A stretch of 64,000 nt of DNA from Trichomonas vaginalis G3 (Eukaryota; Parabasalia; Trichomonadida; Trichomonadidae), in contig NC_067208.1 in assembly GCF_026262505.1 (NCBI RefSeq), forward strand, positions 16,935,962 through 16,999,961, in the 5' to 3' direction. The stretch's first letter is position 1. Every line of letters starts with the position of its first letter. Positions 17,811-27,699 of the stretch are shown here, piece after piece. Under the pieces are notes generated by a model. That model worked only from the letters and a program-made list of their open reading frames with translations. It did no database searches and had not been told where the DNA came from. The position numbers and the translations under genes are program-made.

Positions 17811-20800
17811 TTATATGTCATAATAGAACCCACGTGGACCAAGCTTTACTTTCTTCCTGACTGAGTTTTTAACTCTTCTTTTTCCTTCATTGCCCTCTGC
17901 TTGAAGTTGTTGCATCTTTGCATTATGTTCATCTAGTATGTTGCAAATTTCCCATGTCCTTTTTGCCTTTTGGCTCTGGTCGCCCATCTCAGGTAACCTA
18001 TATCTAGAAAGAGTTTGTCATAGTCTGTATTTGAGTCTTCGCGTATTGTTTGCATGACTCTTTCCTGAGTTTCCGGTTCAAGCTCTTCAAACAGTGCCTG
18101 TCCATATGGAATATGCTCGTTTCCAAATATATGTTTTGTAGCCATTCTGGTTTTCTTTCCATGTTACCAACTATATATTTTTGTGAATGGGAAGCTTTTA
18201 CCCAATCTTTCAGTCTTGCGTCGTTTATTTTGTAGTTGGTTTTATTTTTGTCAAGGAACATGTTTTTCAATACTAACATTTCATTTGGTACTGTCCATTT
18301 GAGTTCTTAAATATTCATCCCTTCTCGGTTCATTGTCTGCAAAGTAAGTTTTTATGACATTTTGTAAACTTTCGTTTGCAAGGTCATGTACAATAGGTTC
18401 TCTTCCTTTCCCTCCCTAACTTTCTTTCTAAACTCTTCACCAAATATACCATCTCTATGGTTCTGTGTAGTTCTTTGAGATAAATGTTTTAGAACGTCAG
18501 GTGTTATATTTCCATCAGCCATGTTCATTTCATACTGGTCCAAAATATCTGCATGTTTCATATCTTTCAATGGCATTAAAGCCGCGCTGAAAATACCAGC
18601 TATATCTGGTTCACCATTCACTTCCATTGCGTCTACAACTTCTTGGAATTGTGGTTGTAAGTTATGAACCACCTATCCGGGTTAGCTTTATGACCCCATC
18701 TCATTGTAGTTCATCGTCTGCAGAAACAAAAGTAGGTTTGTTTCCATCTTGGTTAGGTTCTGAATGAACTTTAAACAATGTTTCATTTCTATATGTTTTC
18801 TTGAAATTTAACCTTTTATCTTCACCGAGTTCATCCGAAGATTGAACGTTAAATGCTCGTAAGTAAAAAGGGTTGTTGTATTTGTGTACATTTTTTTTCA
18901 GTTCTTCCATTCTATGCTGAATATTTTCATCTGGTGCTGGAGTCTTTTGTATGTCGGCAAACATTTTTTCGATATTCTTCTACTATGTCAGCCGAATTTT
19001 TTTTAGACTCTTGGAAATATTCATATTCTCCGCATACTCTTGTTGAGGGTCAAGATTTTTCGGCTGTTCCAAATCTTCATCTAGTTCTGTGAAGTTAGTT
19101 TCCAAAGAGTGACTTGTTCGTTTCCTTCAGGCTCTTCTAGCTGTTGTTGCTGAACTATTTTTCCATGTCTGGTTGTATCTGAACTATTTCTTCCTGTGGA
19201 GTTTCTTGTACCTCATCTGCTGGCATTTCATATATTCCGAGACCGTTTTTAACAATTTCCTATCTACGTCATCCGCATTCATAAGCTTTTGTTCTTTCGT
19301 TCCGTCTCTATTTTTTACGCGTTTCATGACGAAAGTTGAATTGTCATTTAGCTCTGACATCAAATATCTCGGAGTAAATTCATCCATGTCATTTGGATGA
19401 TATGCTATTAAATCATATCCCTTAGCGAGCTTGTATTTTCCAGGTTTGAGATTATATCCGTTTTGGTGCTGAGCCATAAAGCTAAATAGGTTCGGGTCAG
19501 TATTTCCATCCTTGAACTTTCCAATAGCTTCTTTATATCTGTCACTAAAGTCAACAGTATCTGGAAACCACACTCTTCTTTAAGCATTTTTAAGAATTCT
19601 TGGTTTCCTTGTTCTCTACTTCTTTTATGTCCTTGCTCTGTTTGTGGTTGTTGTTGTGCAGGGTTTTGAACTGTTGGTTGCTGTGCTGGTTGTTGTGTTG
19701 GTTGCTGTGCTGGTTGTTGTGTTGGTTGTTGTTGTTGTGCTGGTTGTTGAACTGTTGGTTGTTGTGTTGGTTTTGGTGCATGCCTGTGTCTGTGTCCATG
19801 TGACGATGTAAATGTCATAGGTAGTCCTGGTGCAGGTGCTTCTCTTGGAGGGTTTGGTGGTATATAAGTTCCACCAGCTGGCACATATGTTCCATCTGCA
19901 GCATAATGTCCTACCTGACTTTTCGTTCTTAAGAAAGCATTTACTAGGTCTGTTTTGGTCTGTTGTAACTCTTTTTCTTGACTTTTCACAACAGTTGCTC
20001 TAACGGCGTCATAGGCACTTTGAACTGCCTGTCTCGTTGCTGCATCTGTTATTTTCGTCATATTTTGTGCTACTTCTCTTAACTCTTTGTCGAAACCTTC
20101 AGACTTCAGTTTCTTTCCAGATGAGAAGTCGTTCACTTGTTTCACCTTACTATGAAGAGCTTCGAAGGCGTTCTTAAAGTCAGCATTCGTTAAAGCTTCA
20201 TTTGAACTGTCTTCATCCGCTTGTATTTTTGTCCTTATTGACCCTATAAGCTGGGCTGCTTTAGCGTTGGCTTGGGCATCTAACCAGTCATTGTTAGCTT
20301 TTATATACTCTGCGCTTTTCATTGCCTTTTGCATGGCTGCGTCGTTATTTTTACTTTCTTGTGCTAAGTTTTCATACTGTACGGTTTGGTTTTGCAACTG
20401 TAAAAGTTTTTCTGCCTTTACATTTGCTTCAACTTCTTTTTTATACTCATCGCTATCCATATATGTCTTCAGGGCTTTTTGTTTTATCTCTTCATCTTTC
20501 AGTATTTTATATTGAGTAGTATGGTTTTTCAAATTTATGACATCTTGTTCCATTTTTGCTACTTCTGTTGCTTTTTCTGACACTTTTTTCGCATATTCCT
20601 CTGTACTTAGTTCTTTCAGTTGTTCTTCTTTCTTCTTTTTCTCTACGTTTAACTCATTGAGTTTCTTTGTGTGTCTGTCATATTCTAGTTTCTTTTCGTT
20701 TTCACTTATTTGCTTCTGTATGTCTATGTTTGACTTTTTGACATCTGTTATTTGATTTTTGAGTGAACTCAAATTCATTTGACTTTGAGGGTTATAAGCT

Positions 20801-21036
20801 GTTCCGTCTGCAGCTCCACCATAGCCTGCCATTTTCGCTAAAAGTGCCGCTCTTAAACCTCCACTCTGTGCACCAATAACTCGGTTTAAAAGCATAGGGT
20901 TGCTTGACATTTGTTGCAACATAGTGGGGTCATTCATCATTTGTTGTTGCAACTGTTGTTGTGGTGTCAGTTTTACTATTGGATGTTTCAATGCTCCCTT
21001 CCTCTTACGTATATTCTTACGTAGCTTACGTGGCAT
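17811..21036 (-). pseudogene. Long coiled-coil virion-type protein, C-terminal half frameshifted
   Basis: ATG 21036 opens 542 residues: a very basic start (MPRKLRKNIRKRKGALKHP), Gln/Met-rich repeats, and long helical coiled coil at about residues 90-370 (KKSNIDIQKQISENEKKLEY and onward). Then come a Gly/Pro/Tyr segment and a repeated TQQPAQQ low-complexity tract. Beyond the first break (about 19575) coding continues in several frames through DTVDFSDRYKEAIGKF, PDVLKHLSQRTTQNH and YGQALFEELEPETQERV to VRKKVKLGPRGFYYDI at 17811. The total is about 1,075 codons. Basic termini and coiled coil suggest an internal scaffold or DNA-associated virion protein. Confidence 0.55.
19630..19800. repeat. In-frame Gln/Pro low-complexity repeat
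   Basis: GTTGGTTGTTGTGCTGGTTG-type units repeat through this stretch, encoding TQQPAQQ and QPTVQQ on the minus strand inside the coiled-coil protein gene. The ORFs on the plus strand here (Cys/Leu/Trp-rich) are shadows. Confidence 0.7.
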
Positions 21037-21371
21037 TTTAAGTGAAGTTAAAAAGCGGTTTTTGACAGATGTTTATATGACACTTTTTGTTCAGCACAAA
21101 AAACTACTCGGTCAAAGTGTTGTAAGTTTTGTAAAATAACCGTCCTATCTCATTCTATAATGGAGAAAAGGCTTCTCAAAGTACTTCCTTGGAACGCCTG
21201 TAACTTTTCCTGTAGCGACGATAGACCCTTACTTGTCCGGACAAAGTTATACTATTTTGAGTGCTCTACAAAAAAGTCAACGGCTGGTCGGCTGGGGTTC
21301 AGTCCTCCTCTTGGGTCTTGGGCAAAATTTCTTAGGGGCTAGAAGGGGCGCAGCCCCTGGAAGCCCCACTA

Positions 21372-21402
<31 letters not shown>
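21037..21402. other. Probable terminal region of element A
   Basis: No gene is visible here. The composition changes sharply from AT-rich to a GC-rich stretch around 21270-21374 containing the hairpin GGGGCGCAGCCCC (about 21346-21358), then CCCACTACCC and 28 consecutive T (21375-21402). Host-like sequence and the ornithine decarboxylase gene follow. Maverick ends carry inverted repeats, but the other end is outside the window, so the boundary is inferred from this change. No target duplication could be checked. Confidence 0.45.
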
Positions 21403-21697
21403 CAACTACATGAAACAGTAAATTGAGGAAAGAGTCAAAACTTTACATCAAAACTCTTTGAAAATTTTCTTCAAAGAATTTTTTGAAACGAATACGGTTT
21501 TTAATCAATCATCTACACACGCTTTCATTTAGTTCTTAAATACAAGATTTCGCAATTTTCTAAAAAGACGATGAAAGAAAAAAAGACGATGCAAAAATTT
21601 CAATGAATCTAAATTAATTGGCACTACGATAGTAGTATATTAAAATTATGCAATAATTCGGTAAAACCAGCGTCAAAACCGCTAAATTCATCGATTT
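21403..21697. other. Intergenic upstream region of ornithine decarboxylase
   Basis: This is AT-rich unique sequence without coding signs. It contains a short direct repeat AAAGACGATG (near 21566 and 21584). It presumably holds upstream promoter elements for the ODC gene. Confidence 0.4.
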
Positions 21698-21704
21698 TCA
21701 CTTT
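21698..21704 (+). promoter_or_regulatory. Trichomonad initiator element (TCACTTT)
   Basis: TCACTTT fits the T. vaginalis initiator consensus TCAYTWY and lies 2 bases before the ODC ATG, the short leader typical of that organism. Confidence 0.75.
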
Positions 21705-21706
21705 AG

Positions 21707-22900
21707 ATGAAGCATATCGCGCCAGCTGACAACTACACACGCATTTCTGCTCTCGATTCCACAATTGTTGATGTTCAGCACAAATTTGATCCAGACGAGG
21801 GAATTTGGATTGCAGATCTCAACAAAGTTCGCTATTCCACACAACTTTGGGAATCCTATCTTCCACGCGTTAAAGCTCATTACGCTGTTAAGTGCTGTGA
21901 TGAGCCAAACATCCTCCGTTTCCTTGCTGACCGCGGTTTTGGATTCGATTGCGCTTCCAAGAAGGAATTACAGATGATCACAGAGCTCGGTGTCGATGCT
22001 AACAGAATTGTCTTCTCACATCCACTCAAGAATCACGAAGCTCTTGTTTACGCAAAGGAACTCGGTGTTGACAGAATGGCTTTCGACACAGAAGAGGAAC
22101 TTCGTAAGATCCTGAGATACTACCCAGAAGCCGAAGTTTTCCTCCGTGTAAAGCCTAAATTTACAAACGCTAAGATCCCATTATCCAAGAAATTCGGTGC
22201 TGCACCAGAAGATGTTCCAAATCTTCTCCAGCTTGCACACGAACTTGGTGCTAACTTCATTGGCTTCTCATTCCACGTCGGATCCCTTTGTGATGACATC
22301 AATACATTCAGAACAGCTCTCCAATACGTTTCTGAGCTCAAGGTCAAGGCTGAAGAGCTCGGTCTCAATGTCTGCTTCATCGATATCGGTGGTGGCTTCC
22401 TTCCACCAAATGCTCCATGCAACAACTCCTTCAAGGAAATTACAGAGACAATCAATGCCGCCATCGATGAGTTCTTCGGCGAAAACGAGATCGAATTCAT
22501 CGGTGAACCAGGCAGATTCTTCGCTTCCGAGTACATGGATCTCATCCTTCCAGTTATTGGCGCTAAGGTTCATGTTGACGGCCACGGCGAGAAGACACAA
22601 AGCATCTACATCCCAGATGGCATCTACGGTGCTTTCAATGCCCTCATTTACGACCACGCCGAACCACATTTCGAGATTCACACAGAAGGTGAGAGCGAAA
22701 AGCTTCCAACTACAATCTGGGGCCAAACGTGCGACTCAGCAGATATCGTCTACGAGGACATGATGTGGCCAGAACTCGAAGTCGGCGATTTGCTCATTAT
22801 CAGAAGATTCTCTGCTTACACATATTCTCCAACAGCCTTCTTCAATGGCTTCCACCACCATCCAGTTGTCGTCTTGAACGCCAACGAGGAGGATATTTAA
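21707..22900 (+). CDS. ODC: Ornithine decarboxylase
   Basis: The product is 397 residues, a PLP-dependent fold-III decarboxylase that converts ornithine to putrescine, the first step of polyamine synthesis. The PLP lysine is in HYAVKCCDEPNI (K62). Other hallmarks are FHVGSLC, FIDIGGGFLPP (Gly-rich phosphate loop), GEPGRFFASEY and WGQTCDSADIV, where the Cys (about 342) contributes to the second active site across the dimer. Eukaryotic enzymes usually have CDG where this reads CDS. There is no long C-terminal PEST tail, consistent with a protein not under antizyme-style turnover. C-ending codons are frequent, unlike the flanking Maverick genes, suggesting high expression. Confidence 0.95.
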   Translation: MKHIAPADNYTRISALDSTIVDVQHKFDPDEGIWIADLNKVRYSTQLWESYLPRVKAHYAVKCCDEPNILRFLADRGFGFDCASKKELQMITELGVDANRIVFSHPLKNHEALVYAKELGVDRMAFDTEEELRKILRYYPEAEVFLRVKPKFTNAKIPLSKKFGAAPEDVPNLLQLAHELGANFIGFSFHVGSLCDDINTFRTALQYVSELKVKAEELGLNVCFIDIGGGFLPPNAPCNNSFKEITETINAAIDEFFGENEIEFIGEPGRFFASEYMDLILPVIGAKVHVDGHGEKTQSIYIPDGIYGAFNALIYDHAEPHFEIHTEGESEKLPTTIWGQTCDSADIVYEDMMWPELEVGDLLIIRRFSAYTYSPTAFFNGFHHHPVVVLNANEEDI

Positions 22901-23241
22901 GAATCTTCAGATTTTTTTTAAATTATAGATTAAAGTAATCAACTGTTATAATATAGTTATTATTACCATTAATTACCTATTAGAATAGTTTAAATGTATT
23001 TCATATCTCAAATTTTTTGTTTATAAATCGACAAAATCATGGAATAATAATATTTTTAGTTGAAGTTTAGAGTATTTCAATGTGATTTTAAATGCTTCCG
23101 AGAGAATTGAATTTTTCAAAAAAATTTAACTACGGATTTAAAAGATTTCATAATTCAAAAGGTTACAAACTCAATGAGGATATCTAAGAATATAAAATGG
23201 TTTTAATAAACAAGAAAAAAAATAAAAATTTCTAAAATAAA
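22901..23241. other. AT-rich intergenic spacer, nothing recognised
   Basis: This lies between the convergent ODC and LRR genes. It contains T-runs just after the ODC stop that may serve 3'-end formation. No ORF, repeat or RNA feature is seen. Confidence 0.5.
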
Positions 23242-24156
23242 TCAGTTCTTTGGACTACTATTAACGCTGCTTTGACGTGATTCCTCATATTTCATGATGT
23301 CATCGCATAAACTTGCAACTTCATATGCAATTTCGTTGTAATCTTTCGAAGAAACTTCAATTCCGTATTTTTTGAATAAGTCTGAAAGATCAGCTGCAAG
23401 TTTTTCATCAATGAACTTAGATAAGTTCGGAGCTCGAGTTTTCAAAGGTGATAAATTGATATCTTCATCATCTTTAGGAGTATTTTGTATTGGTGGAGGA
23501 GAACGTTTGGACTTAGGACTTGGTGTCTTAAATTTTATTGTATTTACTGTAACTTTTGTTGAAATTGATTCATTATCTAAAGAGAAACTTGATAATTTTG
23601 AAATGGAATCATCTTCCTCTTCTTCGTATACTTTTTCAACATAGTTAACTGAATATTGACTGCATATTTCCTTTAATTCCTCTTCTTTAGGTGGAGGATA
23701 AACAATTTCCCAGCCTTGATTAATTAATTCTGCACAGCATGGGTTGTATTTGTTGGCTTGCAGTCTAATCTTATCTGAAATTGCTTTTCCATTTATGGAA
23801 ACTATTATATCTCCGAAAAGTACTAATAAAGCTAGTCTAAAGTTCATTCTAGATGATAGTGGTGTATTCTTTATTTCTATTTTGATCGCGCAGTTACTTT
23901 TTAAAGATAAAAATCCTTTAAACGAGTCCAATCTTGTATTGTTGGCTGAAAAGATTCTGAGATTCGGTAATTTTGGGAGGCCTTCTATCGAAGATATTTT
24001 TGTATAAGAAATGTCAATCTCTTTAATTAACTTTGAAATTTGCTTAAGTTCAGCCCTGGAAAAATACTCACTTTTGAGCAGAGGTTCACCTTGCATTAGG
24101 AGTTTTCCAGTTTTTTTGGCATGCTTTATATGATTTAAAAACATCTCATTTGACAT
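23242..24156 (-). CDS. Leucine-rich-repeat protein with disordered tail
   Basis: The start at 24156 (MSNEMFLNHIKHAKKTG) is chosen because TCATTTT, an initiator match, lies 6 bases upstream; longer in-frame starts precede it. The product is 304 residues. Residues about 40-100 carry two or three SDS22-like LRRs (LIKEIDISYTKISSIEGLPK, PNLRIFSANNTRLDSF) and an LRR-cap-like block (NFRLALLVLFGDIIVSINGK). The C-terminal half is Ser/Glu/Pro-rich with SPKSKRSPPP and ends in a short helix. Such proteins are usually cytoskeletal or signalling adaptors; the exact role is unknown. Confidence 0.65.
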   Translation of the reverse strand: MSNEMFLNHIKHAKKTGKLLMQGEPLLKSEYFSRAELKQISKLIKEIDISYTKISSIEGLPKLPNLRIFSANNTRLDSFKGFLSLKSNCAIKIEIKNTPLSSRMNFRLALLVLFGDIIVSINGKAISDKIRLQANKYNPCCAELINQGWEIVYPPPKEEELKEICSQYSVNYVEKVYEEEEDDSISKLSSFSLDNESISTKVTVNTIKFKTPSPKSKRSPPPIQNTPKDDEDINLSPLKTRAPNLSKFIDEKLAADLSDLFKKYGIEVSSKDYNEIAYEVASLCDDIMKYEESRQSSVNSSPKN

Positions 24157-24162
24157 TATTTC

Positions 24163-24169
24163 AAAATGA
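24163..24169 (-). promoter_or_regulatory. Initiator element (TCATTTT)
   Basis: On the minus strand TCATTTT matches TCAYTWY and lies 6 bases before the ATG at 24156. It decides between this start and longer in-frame alternatives. Confidence 0.65.
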
Positions 24170-24390
24170 AACGTCAACGAGCCAATTAGCAAATAATTCA
24201 AAAAGTTATCAAAATTATTATATAGCTCCAAGGCTTCTAATACATTTCATCTAATTTAGAATTTCAATTTGTCACTCACTTTGTCAATGATTCTAACTAA
24301 TTCAACAATGGATTATCAACAAAGCGATAAACAAACGTTCTGCATGTTTCTCAAAATGGCTTCTATACACACTAATATTTGAAATTTAAT

Positions 24391-25437
24391 TTATTCAACA
24401 CTAAAAGCAGATGCTAAAAATAAGGATGATATAATAAATCTATAGTTATAGATATTATTGATGCAAGAAAAAATACCACAAAATGAAAGAATCGTAATTC
24501 GAATTCCACCAATGTTTTGATTTCCAATTCCACTTGATGTTCGTGAAAAATACAGAGGCATTTGTGAGTTTCCAGATATAATACTCGTTGAATAAAATTT
24601 ATAATTCGAAGGATGAATCGGAGAATTTGTTTCAGAAGGAACATTACTGCCTTCACTTTGAAGGGTAATACATCCGGGGTGTCCTGATACAAACGAACTG
24701 CCACCACCACCAGATCCAGCATATCTTTGAGAGGCACCACTCCAATATCCATTACCTCCCAAACCCCCATAATCTTCATCCAAATTTCCGACAGGAACAA
24801 ATCCAAAATCACCATTAATCCCAGAAAACACCCTCTCTTCCCATAAAAACTTATTATTAGTTGATGCTCGGCCTCCTGATTTCTGATTACCTCCATATGA
24901 ATAAATATCATTACATATCGTTTCATCAAAATTACAATGAGTTTCCCCATTAGAGCCGACCAAACCTCCGTTGCCACCTTTCGAAAGAGGCCATTCTGCC
25001 CCACCACCACCTCCTGCAACCATGATCCTGGAGCGTAGTGATGCAATGTCATGCCATGAATTTCCTAATTTCAATCTCACGTCGGAGGAAGCACCTCCTA
25101 GTACCGAGCCTACTAGATTTTCCTTCACGTTATTAAAAAGAGTGTTTGCACCAATGAAAAGATAGAGTCTTAGATTTTTACTAATATTTATTATTCCTGA
25201 AGTGTATGAGCCTTGCCCAGGAATGGATGGAGGTGTATTTGGATTTTTTGCATCCTTCCATTTTGTTCCAACTGAACCCCAGGCTTCAAATTGAAAGACG
25301 CCTGGACTGAGATCAACATAATATGATGTACATTCGTATTCACTTAATGAACATGGATATCCAAATGTGTACTGATTAAATTCGTGTGTTACGTTAAGAG
25401 TACCAAGACTTTCATTATTGAGACCATATTTAATCAT
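24391..25437 (-). CDS. Glycine-rich trichomonad surface-type protein
   Basis: The product is 348 residues. An N-terminal beta-type block (YYVDLSPGVFQFEAWGSVGT) is followed by Gly-rich loops (MVAGGGGGAEWPLSKGGNGG, YAGSGGGGSSFVSGHPG), the signature of a large T. vaginalis glycine-rich family resembling the Gly-rich domain of ALK-type kinases. The C-terminus has a hydrophobic segment (YRFIISSLFLASAF) that could be a membrane anchor. There is no kinase part. Fragments of relatives lie at 34746 and 35316, so this is a local gene family. Function is unknown. Confidence 0.7.
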   Translation of the reverse strand: MIKYGLNNESLGTLNVTHEFNQYTFGYPCSLSEYECTSYYVDLSPGVFQFEAWGSVGTKWKDAKNPNTPPSIPGQGSYTSGIINISKNLRLYLFIGANTLFNNVKENLVGSVLGGASSDVRLKLGNSWHDIASLRSRIMVAGGGGGAEWPLSKGGNGGLVGSNGETHCNFDETICNDIYSYGGNQKSGGRASTNNKFLWEERVFSGINGDFGFVPVGNLDEDYGGLGGNGYWSGASQRYAGSGGGGSSFVSGHPGCITLQSEGSNVPSETNSPIHPSNYKFYSTSIISGNSQMPLYFSRTSSGIGNQNIGGIRITILSFCGIFSCINNIYNYRFIISSLFLASAFSVE

Positions 25438-25707
25438 TGTATGAATGCATCATCATGATTGTTAATTAAAACAACAGAATTTCGTTGATTTTTGGACGAC
25501 TTGAAAAATTACCAAGATTTTTTTATTCGACACTTTTCGATATTTTCAATAAAAATCGATCACGCCGATTCTCATAAAATTTCAATCCATTTTTTCCCAT
25601 AATCGAAAAAAGGTGTTGAAAAATGTTTCGGTAGCATATATTTGCATTCGATAAAAACCTGACATTCATGTAAAATTTTCCGATAGAGATTACGATTATT
25701 TTGAGAA
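25438..25707. other. AT-rich divergent intergenic region
   Basis: This lies between the divergent glycine-rich and azoreductase-like genes. Only chance ORFs are present. The initiator of the plus-strand gene begins at 25708. Confidence 0.45.
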
Positions 25708-25714
25708 TCACTTT
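25708..25714 (+). promoter_or_regulatory. Initiator element (TCACTTT)
   Basis: This is identical to the ODC initiator and lies 11 bases before the ATG at 25726. Confidence 0.7.
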
Positions 25715-25725
25715 CAAACTGATAC

Positions 25726-26337
25726 ATGAGAATTCTCATCATCAATGCACATCCAGATTATGCTAATGCAGAGCACTATAGCATTCAGTTATTGAACTAC
25801 GCCAAGTCACTTTTACCGGATGCTGAAGTTCTTGAACTTTATAATAGTTACATTCCACGAATTGATACTGATATGTTTGCTGCATGGAATGGATCGACAG
25901 AAGAAAAGCCAGCAGCTGCCATCAAACGTCAGGGAGAGCTCGTAGATCAATTTTTAAATGCAGATGTCGTTCTTATTTTCTGCCCTCTCCATAACTTCGG
26001 CGTTACATCCGGTCTCAAAGATTACTTTGATAATATCATTATCGCAGGCAAGACATTTAAGTACGTAAGTGGCGGCGGTTCAGTTGGACTTCTCGATAAC
26101 TCTAAAAAGATCGCATACATTCAAGCAGCTGGCAGTGATTACCTCCATGATATCAAGTATGTAAATCTTGATCTTGCACCACATTACGTTAGATCCATTT
26201 TCTCCTTGATGGGAATTACAAGAATTAACGTCATCAGAGCCGAAGGCTTAAGTCTCTCAGCTACCGATAAAAATGCCGTTATTGCAAAGGCAAAGGACGA
26301 GATTAAGCAAACTCTTGTCGAATATAAAGCTATATAA
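25726..26337 (+). CDS. FMN-dependent NADH-azoreductase-like flavoprotein
   Basis: The product is 203 residues with a flavodoxin-like fold. The N-terminus MRILIINAHPDYANAEHYS is the FMN phosphate loop. LIFCPLHNFGVTSGLKDYFD and AGKTFKYVSGGGSVGLLDN are the FMN/substrate motifs of the AzoR/NQO-like family, and MGITRINVIRAEGLS matches the family C-terminus. Length is that of bacterial AzoR (about 200). Such enzymes reduce quinones, azo dyes or nitro compounds with NAD(P)H in the cytosol. The close bacterial look suggests lateral transfer, as reported for many T. vaginalis redox genes (inference). The gene has its own initiator element. Confidence 0.85.
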   Translation: MRILIINAHPDYANAEHYSIQLLNYAKSLLPDAEVLELYNSYIPRIDTDMFAAWNGSTEEKPAAAIKRQGELVDQFLNADVVLIFCPLHNFGVTSGLKDYFDNIIIAGKTFKYVSGGGSVGLLDNSKKIAYIQAAGSDYLHDIKYVNLDLAPHYVRSIFSLMGITRINVIRAEGLSLSATDKNAVIAKAKDEIKQTLVEYKAI

Positions 26338-26672
26338 TAATAAAATATTATTTGATAACTAAACAATGATAAGGAATAAATTAAATCATCCTTAGTAGAT
26401 ATAAATTAATATTATTTTCAGGATTTAAAAAATATATTAGATAAAATATATTTTAATGTTGCATGCTAAGATCAGTCATAATGTAAACCTCTCAATTTTA
26501 TTGTCGTGGGAAGTATCTCAATTCCTTCAAAAAAATTGAAAAACTATTTAATTTTAAAAATATAATACTTTTAATTAGTTAATTAATTGGAGATATTTTT
26601 TAAAAATCACTTTTGATAATACTTTTGAGAACTTTAATTAAAAAAATATATTCAAAAATATCCAGATATCAA
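26338..26672. other. AT-rich intergenic spacer
   Basis: Nothing is recognised apart from A/T-rich runs. It leads into the hairpin array. Confidence 0.4.
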
Positions 26673-26985
26673 GAGGGAATTGTTCCTTATGAGGTATATA
26701 GTTATGATGTATACCTCATAAGGAACAATTCCCTCCTTAAAATGAGAAAACTTGTTCGAAATTGTTTATCATTTCGAACAAGTTTTCTCGTTTTTAATAA
26801 GAAACTAAAGGCTATGAGGCACTGATTATATATTAGTGCCTCACAGCCTTTAGTTTCTAATAGATAGCTGGGAAACTTTCTCCAAATGATAAGTTATTCA
26901 GAGAAAGTTTCCCAGCTATCAAGAGGGAATTGTTCCTTATGAGGTATATAGTTATGATGTATACCTCATAAGGAACAATTTCCTC
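26673..26985. repeat. Tandem array of five long near-perfect hairpins
   Basis: Hairpin 1: 26673-26698 with 26710-26735 (26-bp stem, 11-base loop). Hairpin 2: 26744-26762 with 26771-26789 (19 bp, 8-base loop). Hairpin 3: 26800-26823 with 26835-26858 (24 bp, one mismatch). Hairpin 4: 26863-26882 with 26901-26920 (20 bp, perfect, 18-base loop). Hairpin 5: 26923-26948 with 26960-26985, a copy of hairpin 1 with one change that would be a G-U pair in a plus-strand RNA. Spacers are only 2-10 bases. The ORF crossing the first half has no initiator element and simply reads through the stems. The role is unknown. Confidence 0.85.
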
Positions 26986-27699
26986 CTTAAAATCGTAGAC
27001 ATTTTTATACTTATTAATCAACCATTCAAAATCATATTCCTCTGAAAAGTTATTTTATTAAAAATTTAGAATTTTAATAAATATAGAGTTTGAATTTCAT
27101 ACAATACCTATATATTTTCAATAATGGAATTTGAAAACCATTCTCAAAAGTTCTCAGAAAACCTTTTTTCATTAATTTTAAGAAATCTGAGTATTAAATT
27201 AAGTGATAAATTCGTTTGACACTACTTTAATTTTTAAATTCAAAAAATTATATGTGCTTCTTAAAATGACTCAAAAAAATTTTATTATAAAATAATATAT
27301 AATATTAAAAATCCCACAACATTTTTTTACTTTACATAATCGTACTTCCTCGACGATTAATTTCCACACAATTTCTATCGTTGACCGAACTTAGCATGCA
27401 ACATTAATGAGAGAAGTTTCGAAATGTCACCAATATAAATTTATTCTTTTGATGAAAAATGTTGAGAAATTGTGGAATGTCATTAATTTTTGGGTTATAA
27501 AATGAAGATTGTTTTTTATTGAAACTTGATTTCATAATCTCCACTTCTTCCTTTCAAAATTTTCAAGGATTGAAATGTTTTCACGCAAAGAATATGATTT
27601 TTCTAGGAAGTCACAAACAAATCGGAGATTTAAGACAGAGAAAAATATTCATGAATTTTTCAAAATAAATACATAATAAATATTTATAAAAACATAAAA
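26986..27699. other. AT-rich intergenic spacer
   Basis: No ORF or repeat of note is present. Long A/T runs dominate, and it precedes the 3' end of the large minus-strand gene. Confidence 0.45.

Noticed and set aside
22120-22763. Long ORFs overlapping ODC in other frames
   Set aside because: These are shadows of the GC-richer, strongly biased ODC gene.
21707-22900. Antizyme-type frameshift or PEST regulation at ODC
   Set aside because: The ORF is continuous and has no C-terminal degradation tail.
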